64,000 nt of DNA from the NCBI GenBank assembly GCA_021442155.1, contig CM038225.1, forward strand, positions 80,612,925-80,676,924, in the 5' to 3' direction. The notes below the pieces were generated by a model that saw only the letters and a program-made list of their open reading frames with translations, did no database searches and was not told where the DNA came from. Each line of letters begins with the position of its first letter. Position 1 is the first letter of the stretch. Below are positions 11,105 through 23,399 of this stretch, piece after piece. Made by a program: the position numbers and the translations under genes. Source of the stretch: Cymbidium sinense. Taxonomy: Eukaryota > Streptophyta > Magnoliopsida > Asparagales > Orchidaceae.

Positions 11105-13230
11105 AATGATTTGTACCCTCAGGAGAGGTACAGATGCAAAACACCATCCAACCATCCAAAACTTTTACTTTTGAATGTAAACATAATCTCAAGAATCAAG
11201 CAAAATAAACTGGAAAAAAGGCCATAAATGATATGTACCCTCAGGAGAGGTACAGAGAGTATAAATGTAAAATATCCCCCAGAAATCATTCAAGCAGTAT
11301 TCAAATTGCTTCCATTGGAATGTAATGAATATTATCTCTAGAATCAGGCAAAATAAATGAAAAAGGCCATATAATAATGTACAGAGGTACATCTAAAATA
11401 CCCCCAAAACCATCCAAGCAGCTTTCAAATTGCTTCCATTGGAATGTAATGAATATTATCTCTAGAATCAGGCAAAATAAACTAGAAAAAAGGTCATATA
11501 TGATATGTACCCTCAGGAGAGGTACAGAGCCTACAGATGCAAAATACCCCCCAGAAACCATCCAAGCAACTTTCAAATTGCTTCCATTGGAATGTAATGA
11601 ATATTATCTCTAGAATCAGGCAAAATAAACTGGAAAAAAAGGCTATATATGATTTGTACCCTCAGGAGAGGTATAGAGAGTACAGATGTAAAATACACCC
11701 CAGAAATTATCCAAGCAGCTTTCAAATTGCTTCCATTAGAATGTAATGAATATTATCTCTAGAATCAGGCAAAATAAACTAGAAAAAAGATCATATATGA
11801 TATGTACCCTCAAGAGAGATACAGAGAGTACAGATGCAAAATATCCCCCAGAAACCATCCAAGCAGCTTTCAAATTGCTTCCATTGGAATATAATGAATA
11901 TTATCTCTAGAATCAGGCAAAATAAACTAGAAAAAAAAGATCATATATGATCTATACCCTAGGAGAATACAATGATATAAAATACTCCCGAAATCATCCA
12001 AGCGACAAATTGCATAAAGGAATATAATGAACATTATCTCAAGAATCGCAAAATAAAGCGGAAAAAGGCCATAAATAATTTGTACCCTCAAGAGATACAG
12101 ATGCAAAACACCCATCGAAACCATCCAAAGCGACCTTCAAATTGCTTCCATTGGAATGCCCAAACATAATCTCAAGAATCACAAAATAAATTGGAAAAAG
12201 GGCCATAAATGATCTATACCCTCGGAGGAAGCAGAGAATGCTGTAAAATACCTAGAAACCATCCAAGCGATTCAAATTGCTTCCATTGGAATGTAATGAA
12301 TATTATCTCTGAATCGCAAAATAAACTAGAAAAAGGCCATATATGATCACACTCGGAGAGGTACAAAGTATAGATGCAAAATACCTCCGAAACCATCCAA
12401 GCACTTTCAAATTGCTTCCATTGGAATGTAATGAACATTATCTCAGAATCGTGAAAAATAAACTAGAAAAAAATGACATATGATCGTACCTCGGGAGAGG
12501 TATGCAAAATATCTCCCAGGAACCATCCAAACAGCCTCCAAATTACTTCCATTAGAATGTAATGAACATTATCTCACGAATCAAGAAAAATAAACTGGAA
12601 AAAAAAAGTCATAAATGATCGTATATCAAGAGAGGTGCAGTATAGATGCAAAATACCCCTAGAAAGCCATCAAGCGACTTTCAAATTGCTTCCATTGGAA
12701 TGTAATGAACATTATCTCTAGAATCGCAAAATAAAGCGGAAAAAAAAGGCCATATATGACTCTCGGGAGGTGCGAGGATGCAAAATACCCCAGAACCATC
12801 CAAATAGCTTTCAAATTGCATAAAGCGGAATGTAATGAACATTATCTCAAGAATCAAAAATTGGAAAAAGGCCATAAATGATTTGTACCCTAGGAGAGGT
12901 ACTGATGCAAAACACCATCCGAAACCATCCAAGCTTCAAATTGCTTCAATGCCTTAAACATAATCTCAAGAATCAGGCAAAATAAACTAAAAAAAAGGCC
13001 ATAAATGATCTGTACCCTCAGGAGAGATACAGAAAGTACAGATGCAAAATACCCCCCAGAAATCATCCAAGCAGCTTTCAAATTGCTACCATTGGAATGC
13101 CCTAAACATAATCTCAATAAATAAAATTAAAAAGGAAAAAGGCTAAATGTTCACCCTCAAGAGAGTGCAGAGTACTGATCTTAAAAAACCTAAAAAAGCT
13201 AGTCACCCTCCAAACTACTTCCATTGGTAA
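11105..13230 (-). repeat. Subterminal tandem-repeat array, right part 1, reverse orientation
   Basis: The same unit as at 4430-6760 but inverted (TTCCATTGGAATG, CAAATTGC, TACCCTC, GGCAAAATAAACT). The best units are strikingly regular: the block GAATCAGG starts at 11465, 11613, 11762 and 11910, a period of 148-149 bp. Later units are shorter and have lost bases, often at CAG and CTG. Confidence 0.9.
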
Positions 13231-13744
13231 TGTCGCACATATTTATTTCTGATCGAATGATTACAAAGTCCTTAGCAGAGGATTAACTCAATAACTACTG
13301 CTTAAAGAGCTACAAAACAGTGAGAAAATCCCTTAGCTAAATACAGTCTAAACATCTTGGTGTGCCTGTTAAGTTAAAGAGAGTCATCTTAGGGACTCTA
13401 AAATATTATAGAAAAGATTGTACAGTCGAAGAACACAAAATTAGATGATGTCATGCTTTATTTTCACGAAATAATATCCATCATACAGCATGGCCGATTG
13501 ATTATGAAGCTCGAGTTAAATTCTTGCATGTAGAACATCATATTGGTTGATGATTTCTTACAGCATCAATGTATAATATTCTGTGCGTACCTCTAAAAAA
13601 TACTCTGGCATAATAGAGAAAGGTGATGCAATTTATGAAGAAACACATTCTACAACACCATCAGACTGTACTTTAGTTTCTGCAACAACAAAAGTAGAAT
13701 GGTTTGAAGAATAACATCAATATTTAAAATACTAAAAACTAATA

Positions 13745-15720
13745 CACAAATAGAAAATTACTCTTGGCTTTTTTGGATCTCTCCCAATATCCCTTAATCC
13801 TTGAGTTGGAAACACCCTTTGGACGTTGCTTAACTAGATCCATTAAGATGTCTTTTCCCTTGTCTGTTGGGCTTGACCTCTTCTTCTTAGCCTCATCCAG
13901 GAGAATTCTCACTTATTATAGAGTCGACATCATCATATAGTTTTTTAAGGATCCAAGCATATAGTCCTTAGCTCTCTTATTGCCTTGTGCCCTGACGCTT
14001 ATTTGATATGCATATCGACTTATGTGGTTCCGAAAAATAATGCCAATAGCATTTCCATCTGTGCTTTCCACATCTCTTAATTTTTTATATGCACTATCAA
14101 TGTAAATATCCCTCTTTGCTCTAATAGACCATCGCATGAGAAGATACTTGTGAATGCACAATATCTTCTTGACTAAGAACTTCTGATGTAAAGTAATCCC
14201 ATCATTTCAAATTTTTTGCAAGTACAAGTTACATCTAGGGTAGTCCCATCAAAATGCACAGTCCATGTTTTGGATGCATTTTTATTCTCTAAGTTTCTCA
14301 CCAAATACTCCATGGTGCTGTCATCTGACTTAGTTACTGATAGGCCTCCAACTCCATGCAAAAATTTCTCCTCAAACATAATATAAACCTTTCGTGTATA
14401 AAACATAGCAGCTTGTTTTAGAATTGGACTAGTCTTAACAATAGGAATAATCGATGACTGGCTACACTTGAAGTCTTCATCATATTCATTCCGGTGCCAT
14501 GTCTCAATAACCTTTTCCAGAAATAATCTGGTGAACTTGTTGATTTAGATATTCGTGACATTGTTCATGGACTACGTTGCAGAAGATGCCCATGCAAAAT
14601 GAGTCCTTCAGAATGTTGGACCACTTGGATCTAATCTTATAAAGCTCACCAAGCATGATCATGCAAATTGCCTTCTTCTAGCATGGCAGACAAAGCTTCT
14701 TTAAACTCTTCCTCTGAGTCACACTTACTCATGCATGTAATAAATAGCCCTTGTACTCTCTTATTACTATTAAAGCAATGAACCATGGAAGGAGCTTTCT
14801 TTGAAATATGTCATTAGCACAACCTATGAAGAGTATGCGGTAATACAATTTCGATAGCTCTCGCCATAGCCTGATCTTGATCAGTGAATATTGTTATAGG
14901 ATGTATGTCACTCATCAACTGAAGAAATGTTTAGAATAGCCATAAGAATGACTCAATTGTCTCTTTTGATAAAAAGGCTACTCCAAATAATATATTTTGC
15001 TAGTGATGATTCACTCCAACAAGAGGGGCACAAACAAGATTATACTTATTGAGTCGATAGCTTGTATCAAAAATTATCACATCCTCAAAACAATCATATT
15101 CTATCCTAGACATGTCATTGCTCCAAAAAAAGCTTACTAAGTAATCCGACTCATCAACTTGTACATCCCATGCAAACATCCCATCCGCTGTTTGCTTTTC
15201 CTTAAACAAGCAATGCATTACATTGTCATCATTCAGATCCTCGATCTTTTCTCTGAATAAAATTGAAAGCATCTCTTTTGTGAACCCAATATTCTTTACC
15301 CGCCAACTTCCTGGGTTAGAATGTTGAATGCTTTAATTCTAGCCTCTATCATTGTCTTCAACACGGATGCCTTCTCATCGTTAATGCATCTGTGTTATCT
15401 GAGAAGATGTAGGTCAGCAGGCTCTGCCAAAGAATGATTATGACTTTTTGTATATTTTTTAATCATCCAATTCCCCTCCAAATCAATAGAGAATGTAATA
15501 ATATAAACCGGTTCTTGTATCAACTTTACGGAATTTTGTTAAGCCATTTAGGCAAACTTCTTAATACTTTTGCACATAGAAAATCTTTTGATTTCAATTT
15601 CTTAAAGTTTGGCCAATAACTAGTATGGTCCTTCCAAACAAAATTTGATGTGCATAGTCATAATGCATGCATCTGTTTCATTACAGTGGTGCCGAGTTTT
15701 CTAAATTTGGGCTATTAAAC
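13745..15720 (-). pseudogene. FAR1/FHY3-type MULE transposase remnant
   Basis: Read from 15720 downwards. A decayed FAR1 N-terminal region includes KYTKSHNHSLAEPADLHLLR (about 15400-15460). Then comes a linker with GFTKEML. The MULE core follows at 15000-15272, with FDTSYRLNKYNLVCAPLVGVNHH holding the first catalytic Asp, and TIFTDQDQAMARAI (about 14870-14910) holding the second. A SWIM zinc-finger start, CTCKKFEMMG, lies near 14200, and a C-terminal tail ending SRIKGYWERSKKA lies near 13760-13800. In-frame stops follow VNHH, the FLWLF segment and HRLC, and frameshifts separate the blocks. Known: this domain order is that of FAR1-related transposases such as maize Jittery. It lies inside the right repeat array rather than next to it. 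Confidence 0.87.
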
Positions 15721-15774
15721 ATCATGACTTCATCATCGCGCTCATTACATTCATCTAGCCAAATAGCTCCAAAA

Positions 15775-17070
15775 ATATGTGATAGAATACAGATGCAAAA
15801 TACCACCCAGAAATCATCCAAGCAGCCATCAAATAGCTTCCATTAGAATATAATAAACATAATCTCAAGAAATAGGCAAAATAAACTGGAAAAAAGGTCA
15901 TAAAGATATGTACCCTCAAGAGAGGTAGGTGAGATACCAAAACTCCTAGAAATCATCCAAGTAGCTTCCATTGGAATGCCCTAAACATAAATAAAGCAAA
16001 ATAAATTGGAAAAAAAGGCCTTAAATGTTACGTACCCTCGAGGGGAATCAGAATCACAGAAAAACATATAAAATAACTCACCCTCCAAACTACTTATGAT
16101 GTAATGTAATGAACATATTTACTCAAGAAGGCCAAAATAAATTAAAAAAAAAGGCTATAAATGATGTACCCTCAAGAGGTGCAAAGTATAGATGCAACCC
16201 CAGAAATTATCCAAACTTCAAATTGCTTCCATTAGAATGCCTAAAATAAACTGAACTAGGCCAAAGCTGAAAAAGGTCATAAATGATCGTACTTTAAGAG
16301 ATGCAGGATGCAAAAAAACTCACAGAAACCATCCAAATAGCCTCAAATGCTTCCATTAGAATGTAATGAACATAATCTCAAGAAGCAAAATAAATTGGAA
16401 AAAGTCATCTAAATGATCTACTCTTAAGAGAATGAGAGTGCAGATACAAAATATCCCCCCCCCAAATCATCCAAAATGCCTCATGCTTCCTATTGGAATG
16501 CCCTAAATATAATCTCAAGAAGAAGGTAAGATAAATTGAAAAATAGGTCACATGTACCCTCAGAGAGGTGCAGTCTGATGCAAAAAACCCCAGTATCCAA
16601 ACAACCTCCAAATTACTTACATTTGAATGTAATGAACATAATCTCAAGAAATAGGCAAAATAAAGCGGAAAAGAAGTCTCTAAATGCTCAGAGAAACTGA
16701 GAGTAATGCAAAAACTACCAAGAAATCATCCAAGCGATGCTTACATTGGAATGTAATGAACATAATCTTAAGAACCAGGCAAAATAAAGAAAAAGGCCTT
16801 CTCACGCCCTCAGGAGGTACTGAGTCTGATGCAAAAAAACACCCAGAAATCATCTAGCGACCATCAAATTGCTTCCATTGGAATGCCCTGAACATAATCT
16901 CAAGAAACAGGAAAAACAAACTAGAAAAAGAAGTCCCTAAATGCTCTGTACCCTCAAGAGAGGTACAAAAAGTACATATATAAAATAACACTAAAAAGTA
17001 AAAATTCAACCAAACAGGATCCAAATTACTTCTAATGGAATATAATAAACATATTCTCCTCAGACAAACC
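15775..17070 (-). repeat. Subterminal tandem-repeat array, right part 2, reverse orientation
   Basis: Continues the 11105-13230 array on the far side of the transposase, in the same inverted orientation, down to the right TIR. Units are diverged and shorter (about 100-140 bp), and several have lost CAG/CTG-containing pieces. Confidence 0.85.
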
Positions 17071-17311
17071 AGGAATATCACTAACAAACCGTAGAAAAAT
17101 TGTACGAGAAACATTACCGATGAATTTTTCTTAATACATCCTCAGCTAAATTGGTCACTATTTCCTCAACGTTCTCCATCTTCATGGTTCTTTTGTAAAA
17201 AGGAAATGAGATTTTCTATTTATCTTCTGAACTTGGTTTGCCTGAAAAAAATACACCCTAAACCCTAAATCGGTCTATATATTTCTTTTAAATTCCTCCC
17301 GCGCATTCCAA

Positions 17312-17497
17312 TGATGCTTTTTCTCCCGCTTTTGAAGCGAGGCAGTAGGGTCGGGAAGCATAAATGGCGTCATGAATATCGCCATCCCTTTACACCGTCA
17401 TTCGATTCGCTCTGTTAAGCTCTAAAATGGGAAAAAAATCAGCATTGCCATGGATTAGAGTCACCGTAAAGCTACGACTCGGGCAATATATTTTCTC
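17312..17497 (-). repeat. Right terminal inverted repeat of the MULE
   Basis: Reverse complement of the left TIR, ending ATATTTTCTC at 17497. Retains the AGCGGGAGAA block (inverted, near 17322-17331) and the decayed hairpin core. The exact 9-bp target duplication follows. Confidence 0.88.
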
Positions 17498-17506
17498 AAG
17501 TTGATG
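17498..17506. repeat. Right 9-bp target-site duplication of the MULE
   Basis: AAGTTGATG, identical to 3955-3963. The P450 exon continues straight after it (ACAAATC, as in copy C). Confidence 0.95.
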
Positions 17507-17931
17507 ACAAATCTAGTGGGCGGTAATGGATCGGATGAGGTGGGAAACCTTTCTTATGGTATGAAATGAGTTGGTGCGCTTTGAGTTGAAGCAAGTAGTA
17601 AATTGGCATCTAACGCCGATGCCATATGAAGAGAAACGATGCACTTTGTAGAGAAGCGTCGATGGTTGGTGTGGCGGTGGATATCGTGGGTATGCATGAT
17701 CTCTTTGGCCCCATCGGAGATGATGATGGTGTTGATCTCGTTTTAGGTTCATGATGGGGGCCAGAACAGAAAGATCGCGAGGCTTTGGTGGGGAAAGGCG
17801 AGGAGATCTTGAATCAGATGATGGGTAAGTTTTGGGGCACTGTGAAGTCCTCGCACTGTTGTTTTTTTTTTAGAGAAGAGGAGAAATAGTATTGAGACTA
17901 AGAATATGATAGATGCACCAAGAAACACCAT
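17507..17931 (-). pseudogene. P450 copy A exon 1, 5' half
   Basis: Begins with the conserved MVFLGA membrane anchor (ATG at 17929-17931). Relative to copy C it has lost many short pieces: 425 bp here against about 510 bp there. The proline-rich hinge and the tryptophan region are frameshifted. It is much more damaged than the 3' half on the other side of the MULE. Confidence 0.9.
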
Positions 17932-17982
17932 TCTATCTTCTTCTTTTTTTAGTTGTTCGATTAAAAAGCTCTAAATGTGAGC

Positions 17983-17990
17983 TACTTATC
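17983..17990 (-). promoter_or_regulatory. Decayed TATA position of copy A
   Basis: The place of the TATAAGTA box of copies C and D reads GATAAGTA here, about 52 bp upstream of the ATG. Confidence 0.45.
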
Positions 17991-19715
17991 GGACAAAAAT
18001 AATTTGGTCTGACTGGACCTTATTTGGTCGAAGAGAGCTAAACACATAATAATTACCTTATTAAATCAATCCATCCATTAATTAGAATTTTGGATAATTT
18101 AACTCTGAATTTAAACCAATGAATCTCTTAGCCATTTAATTTATTTTGAAATAATCATAAATAAGAATCAAATAGAAATTGGGAGAAATTTAGGAGGTTA
18201 TATATGACACTTATAATCTCTCTCCACCACTATATAGAATGTCACAAAAATACTTTGTGAATTTCAACATAAAAGTGTTCAACGAAAGTAGTACAATGAC
18301 CAAAATATCAGTGCATCTTGATAGAGTTGAATAGAAGTTGGGAGAAATTTAAGGGACTATACATAACACAAATCTACTAGAAGTAACATCTAAGCTAAAT
18401 TTGACATCAACTATCTAGAATCAAATGTAAATGTTTAAGGGGTATGTGTGATATTTATAATGGGTTTTTATATTAATAAATGTAATTAAAAAACATAAAT
18501 ACTCTTTTCGTAGTCTTTTATGCTTAGTAAGTAGTCAATAAAAAGCATTAGATATTAATCAACAAAATGGATATCTTTTTCATAGTTCTTTTAATCCCTC
18601 TATCTCAATCCACATATTGCCATTTATCACTATTATTTTTAAGGGTCATAATATTAAGCTATATGCGATCGATTGGTTTTTGGATTGCCTTCCAAAATAT
18701 ATATTTTGTGATGCACAACCTCCACAAAACTTATAATACTAAAGGAAAAAAAGCCGTCATTCTAGTAGAAACTTCGAAAAAAAAACTTTAAAATGTCAAA
18801 AATTACATGTTTTTAATGAATTTTTGGAGGCATTTTATCCACTTGAGAACATGTGCCATGAAAGGTTTCCAACAAAGAATGACTGTACTGGAAAATCATT
18901 TCCTTAGGTTTTTCAATAAAATTTTCAACAAAAATAGAAGACAAAAAAGTGATGAAAAAGAGGTTGGACTAAACTTGGCATAAGAATGTCTGTCAACTTT
19001 ATCATTTGCTTTCAAGAAATTTTGCTAGAAACTTTAGGCAAATTTTCATCATGGAATCCACTGTCAAGGCCAACAGATATTCTGAACTTCACCTGATGAA
19101 ATATATTAACACTAATGATAGAAAATCAATTAGAAATCTATACCAATATCTTAAAAAAAAAGTAAATTTAACTTTACATTTACTTGTTTACAGTTCTTTC
19201 CATTTGCAATCACAACATACATCATATTGAGTAGTAACATCACATTACATGCAAACTGATCTAATAATATTAAGATAAAACCAAATTCAACTCATCATTT
19301 GAGAAATTAGTTCATTACAAATTATTTTGTGAAACTATGATTGATACAAATCTAGTAGACTAAATAAAATTCCAAATACCTTCTCTATCCTCATCCTCTA
19401 TTTCTTCATACTTTTAATCCTCAACTACTTGTTTCTCCTTTCACTTACTTTATTGTTGGTGAAGAGTTGCCACCTCTGCATTCATTTTAATCATTTGAGC
19501 AATTATGTTTTTAGCAAATACAACCATTTTTCTTCTCACCGTCTCCTTTATAGTACTTCATTATGAGTTGGAATGAGATGTTTGAGATGATTCGACATCA
19601 TATGCTATGCTTTGAGAACTTGGTCCATAAATCCACTTCTTCATTTGTCCTAATCAATTTTACATAATAAAATGATAAATTTTGTCCAGTGCATTCCAAA
19701 CATGGATCTAATCTC
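17991..19715. repeat. P450 upstream module, copy 1
   Basis: Colinear with 36672-38400, 53036-54950 and 61093-63300, the DNA upstream of every copy. It includes the GAAAGTAGTACAATGACC block and TGGAATCCACTGTCAAGGC. On the minus strand about 19400-19660 is coding-like, with pieces such as IYGPSSQSIAYDVESSQTS and FAKNIIAQMIKMNAEVATL, separated by stops. That resembles the C-terminal region of plant Ptta/En-Spm-type transposases, a tentative match. No intact gene. Confidence 0.7.
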
Positions 19716-22700
19716 AATCAATGCAATAAATGATGTGTAAATGATGATAAAATAATTTAAATTTTTTTTTGAATTAATTTAATACATTTATTTAATATAA
19801 AATTAGTAAATGGGGCCAGCCAAAAGGTTTTCTTAAAATGGATTTAATTTTAAAAGGAAAGATTATTAAATCAAGGGTTATTTGAATTCAATTTTGAATT
19901 AAGCTAAAATAATTCAATTAAACTCCAATTAGATGAAATGAATCATGCTAGGGTTGGCCAAATCATTCCATAAATGATTAAAATTAATTTTACATTTATA
20001 TGGCAATGAATCTTCAAATTAAATTCAAATTAATTTAAATTCAATAATTCAAATAAGAGAATTATTATGAAAATAATTTCAATAATTCTCACATAATTTA
20101 TTAATAAGAAATCAGTAAAAAATTCTGCCAAAACAAATTTAGGTTGACAATCATGGTATGAGAGAGAAAATAAAAGGATAGGAGAGACAAAAGGATAATT
20201 AGAGTAATTCTAGAATAATTATATTCTCATGCTAGAAATAAATTGATAAATAATGTAATTAAGCATGGAAATATTTTAGTGAAGTATGAAATTAATTTAT
20301 CTTACTTTGAAGCACATTAAATGATATTTAAACTCATGCATTTAGTTTATGTTATCTAAAATGGATAAATCAAGGAATAATGCAATTTTTATATGTAGAA
20401 AAGTATGAAAATTTTTAAATAAATTATTTTGAAATGATTAAATTATTAATTTTATTTTATTGAGCACTTATATGTCTTATATTGCAAATCCTATAGAAAT
20501 TCTCAAATTGTCCAAGTCCAAGCTCATATGACTTTCCCGATCTGACAAAGCAAGTTGAGTGGTGAATTTCCTTAAACACTTAAATAAATAATTAGTAGCT
20601 TCAAGAATTTATGTTTATCATCAATATGAATCTAAATTAAGAAAAACATTCATAATGATTAATGTTGATAATTTATTCTAGAAATAAACAATTAGTTGTT
20701 ATTATACAAGGTTTATTATCATCAAATCAAATAATGAGATATACAAGGTCTATAGTCAACATATGTAATTATAGTTGTAATATAATACTAATTTACCACA
20801 TGCCATTTGTGCATTCAATTGCTACTTTAGGCCATCGAAGATTAAATCACTTGGCATACATATCAAAATATTACACATTACATCTATATTACCGAACATA
20901 TTCTGCAAACTTTCATACTTTATTAGATCATAAAGATTGCTCTAGTTTTGATGAAGAGAGAGGAATATATGAGTTGCTACTACCTAATTTCAAAAGATGG
21001 TTTGGAAGACCATGCACAAGCATATACAAAAATAATATATATAAGAGTATAGACTGAAGTAGCCGTATGTGCAACTTATATGAATCAGTAGATCATTATT
21101 GGTCATCATACCCACAACCCTAGTAGCAGAAGGTAAATATTGGCATTTTTTTAACTAACATTGATATTAATAATTTCTTTGGTAAATAGCGGATATATAA
21201 ATGCTACAAGATTTGGCTGATATATTTGTATATTTTTCTTTCTTTTATAGCAAGTAAATTAACATATGTTTGGAGGCAAGCTGGGGAGGCCGATGACACA
21301 CCAGATCCGACACCATCAGAGGTCCATCTCAGCATTGCTTCATGGGTGACCATCTACATACGTTGATCTTGGACCTTCAACTTATCAGCAGAGCTCTTGG
21401 TATCACTACACAGGTTACCCATTCACCATATATTGTCTCTCCACCATTTTGGATGCCACTAAGAGAATCACAGTACTTTCCTAATCAGATTATCAGAGCC
21501 GCTTCATATACATAATATGCCACACCTTCTCTATCATATCCACGTAGCATAGGCTCAGTATTGAATGGCGGGTTGAGGGAGCACATGGATTAGAAGGCCA
21601 AGATTATTTGCATGATTGTCCATTACATGCTCTTGATTACTACACTCCTGATAGTGGTGTGATTCCGCATAAACACAGTCGTTGGTGATAGTTTTTGAAT
21701 ATAATAATACTTTAATATTTTTATATTTTGAATTGTCATATTATATTTTACTGTATTTGGATGTTACTTTCATTTTTTTGTTGATCTAAGCATTTTTGTT
21801 TGAGATTGAGGTATTCAAAACATTATTGCTTGGTTGAAATATTAATACACATTTTTGTTAGAAATTGATACCTTCAACACAATTAATTACTATAATCAAT
21901 AACTTTATATTCCTATGGCTACTACAATTGAAAGAAGAAATCTCAACCATTTTGGAAAAGCAATAATTTTAAGAAAAAAGTTTAGAGAACCTTATTAAAT
22001 GCTCTATGAAAGCTTAATTAGGAAGAATGGACACACTATCCTCACAATCACTTCATACTCAAATAAGAGTTACTGTGAACATATTACATAAGAGTTAAGG
22101 CTAAACATAGAGGATTATACAAATCAATTAACCATGTTTGTGAATAAAAAGGGTATGTACAAAAACTTATTTCCATTAACTTACAATTTATATGTTGTAA
22201 TTTAAAAAAAAAAAGATAAAGTAGGTAAATTCTTGTTTAACGGGACTTACATGTCTCAAAACAAGTCGTCACGTTTAACAAGTGGCATATGCGTAGTCTT
22301 AACGGAAAGCTAGTCACCTATTAAACAAGCATATACATATTTTGAAATTTGTTTAATCATATTTAAACTATGAATTATAATTTAAAAGATGCTTATTTTA
22401 AAAATTTCCCAAAATGGTGGTGGAAAGATCGGACATAGAAAATGTTGTAGAAGAGGAATTAGAAGAGATAGTAATTTTATATTATAGAATATTATACATA
22501 AATTAGTGTACATATTAAATATATAAATAAATATAATTATTTCAATTTTAGTACTATATTTATTATGTAATTAATTGTAACTTATTTTACTATACATGTT
22601 TTTAATTGATCATACCATTCATCATAGCTCTTTGTGTAAACTCATCATAAGTAAAGGGAGTAAATAAGTCAAGTCAACTCATGAGCTAACTCTTGTTGAG

Positions 22701-22956
22701 CTTGATAAATGGCTAATGAGTCAAGCTCAATAAGTTAACAAATTAATTTTGCACTAGTCTGACTTGGCTCGTTAATTTACGAGCTAACTCTTTATAAATA
22801 TTAATATTAAATATATTTATAATATATTCAAATTAATTAAATTAAGTATAAAATTATAAAAATTTTAAAAATTATATCTCATTTTCTTGTATCGAATAAT
22901 TTTTAATTCTTTTTATTATAATATTAAGTTAAATCATAATCATTTTATTATTAATG

Positions 22957-22958
<2 letters not shown>
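19716..22958. other. Spacer 1, AT-rich part, with a degenerate coding-like stretch
   Basis: Duplicated at 38400-41588. About 20662-21480 is coding-like: open for 131 codons on the plus strand, then broken coding-like text with WVTIYIVDLGPSTY (about 21344) and PPFWMPL-type fragments. The second copy at 39350-40100 has different breaks. I do not recognise the family, and a transposon-derived remnant is likely. The rest is AT-rich with nothing recognised. Confidence 0.5.

Positions 22959-23055
<97 letters not shown>
22959..23055. repeat. (TA)n(GA)n compound microsatellite
   Basis: About 36 TA units followed by about 12 AG units. The duplicate locus at 41589-41628 has only about 9 TA units. Reading frames through it (YIYIYI, RERERE) are artefacts. 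Confidence 0.95.
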
Positions 23056-23399
23056 AGAGAATAAAATATAATAAAAATGGAAATGTGCTATTTTGGGATT
23101 TACTTTATAATTGTAGATTGATTGTTTTGTTATTAAGATTTCATTATGATTATAAGCACATATTATGTGACTCTTTAATTAGGATCGACCACTATTTTTA
23201 ATTAGGATGAGAATATGCTTCTATATTTACATAAAAAATTAGGATCAGCAGGTGTAGCATTAGTTGTCGATGGTTGACAGGTGGCATAGATCTTACAAGG
23301 TTCTTTGCATTTATCATAGCATTACATTTATTTGTGCCATCATTTGATTCATCTTTGCATTTCATTAGATATTTTCCCTATCCTTTGCCTTCATTTATT

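Larger units (their letters stand above)
3964..17497. mobile_element. Mutator-like element (FAR1-type MULE), 13.5 kb, inside P450 copy A
   Basis: Seen: both ends start GAGAAAATAT and are related inverted repeats about 190 bp long. The element is flanked by an identical 9-bp direct repeat that occurs once at the empty site in copies B and C. Inside are a FAR1/MULE-type transposase remnant on the minus strand, a plant-mobile-domain-like gene remnant on the plus strand, and subterminal tandem-repeat arrays in opposite orientations. Known: long TIRs, 9-bp duplications and a MULE transposase with a SWIM zinc finger define Mutator elements. Inferred: it is now immobile on its own because the transposase has stops and frameshifts. 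Confidence 0.93.
2794..17931 (-). pseudogene. Cytochrome P450, CYP71 clan, copy A, split by a MULE
   Basis: A former two-exon P450. Exon 2 is 2794-3500, the intron 3501-3584 (84 bp), and exon 1 is split into 3585-3963 and 17507-17931 by a 13.5-kb transposon. The ATG is at 17929-17931 and the stop at 2794-2796, both matching copy C. Family hallmarks remain: the I-helix AGSETTW near the start of exon 2, the ExxR helix (KETLR), and [10 protein letters not shown] around the haem cysteine. Beyond the MULE there is a 2-bp deletion just after the ExxR motif, a 75-bp in-frame insertion after the haem cysteine, a 1-bp shift near the C-terminus, and many small deletions in the 5' part of exon 1. It cannot make an enzyme. 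The family (known) are haem monooxygenases anchored in the ER. Confidence 0.93.

Noticed and set aside
11189..13117. Many open frames of 60-90 codons on both strands
   Set aside because: They repeat the same peptides because they translate units of the tandem array; none has a domain.
21491..21500. TATCAGAGCC, like a retrotransposon tRNA-Met primer-binding site
   Set aside because: Ten bases only, with no LTR end, no downstream gag-pol and no matching second LTR found.
22887..23201. 104-codon open frame with YIYIYI and RERERE runs
   Set aside because: It is the translation of the TA/GA microsatellite.
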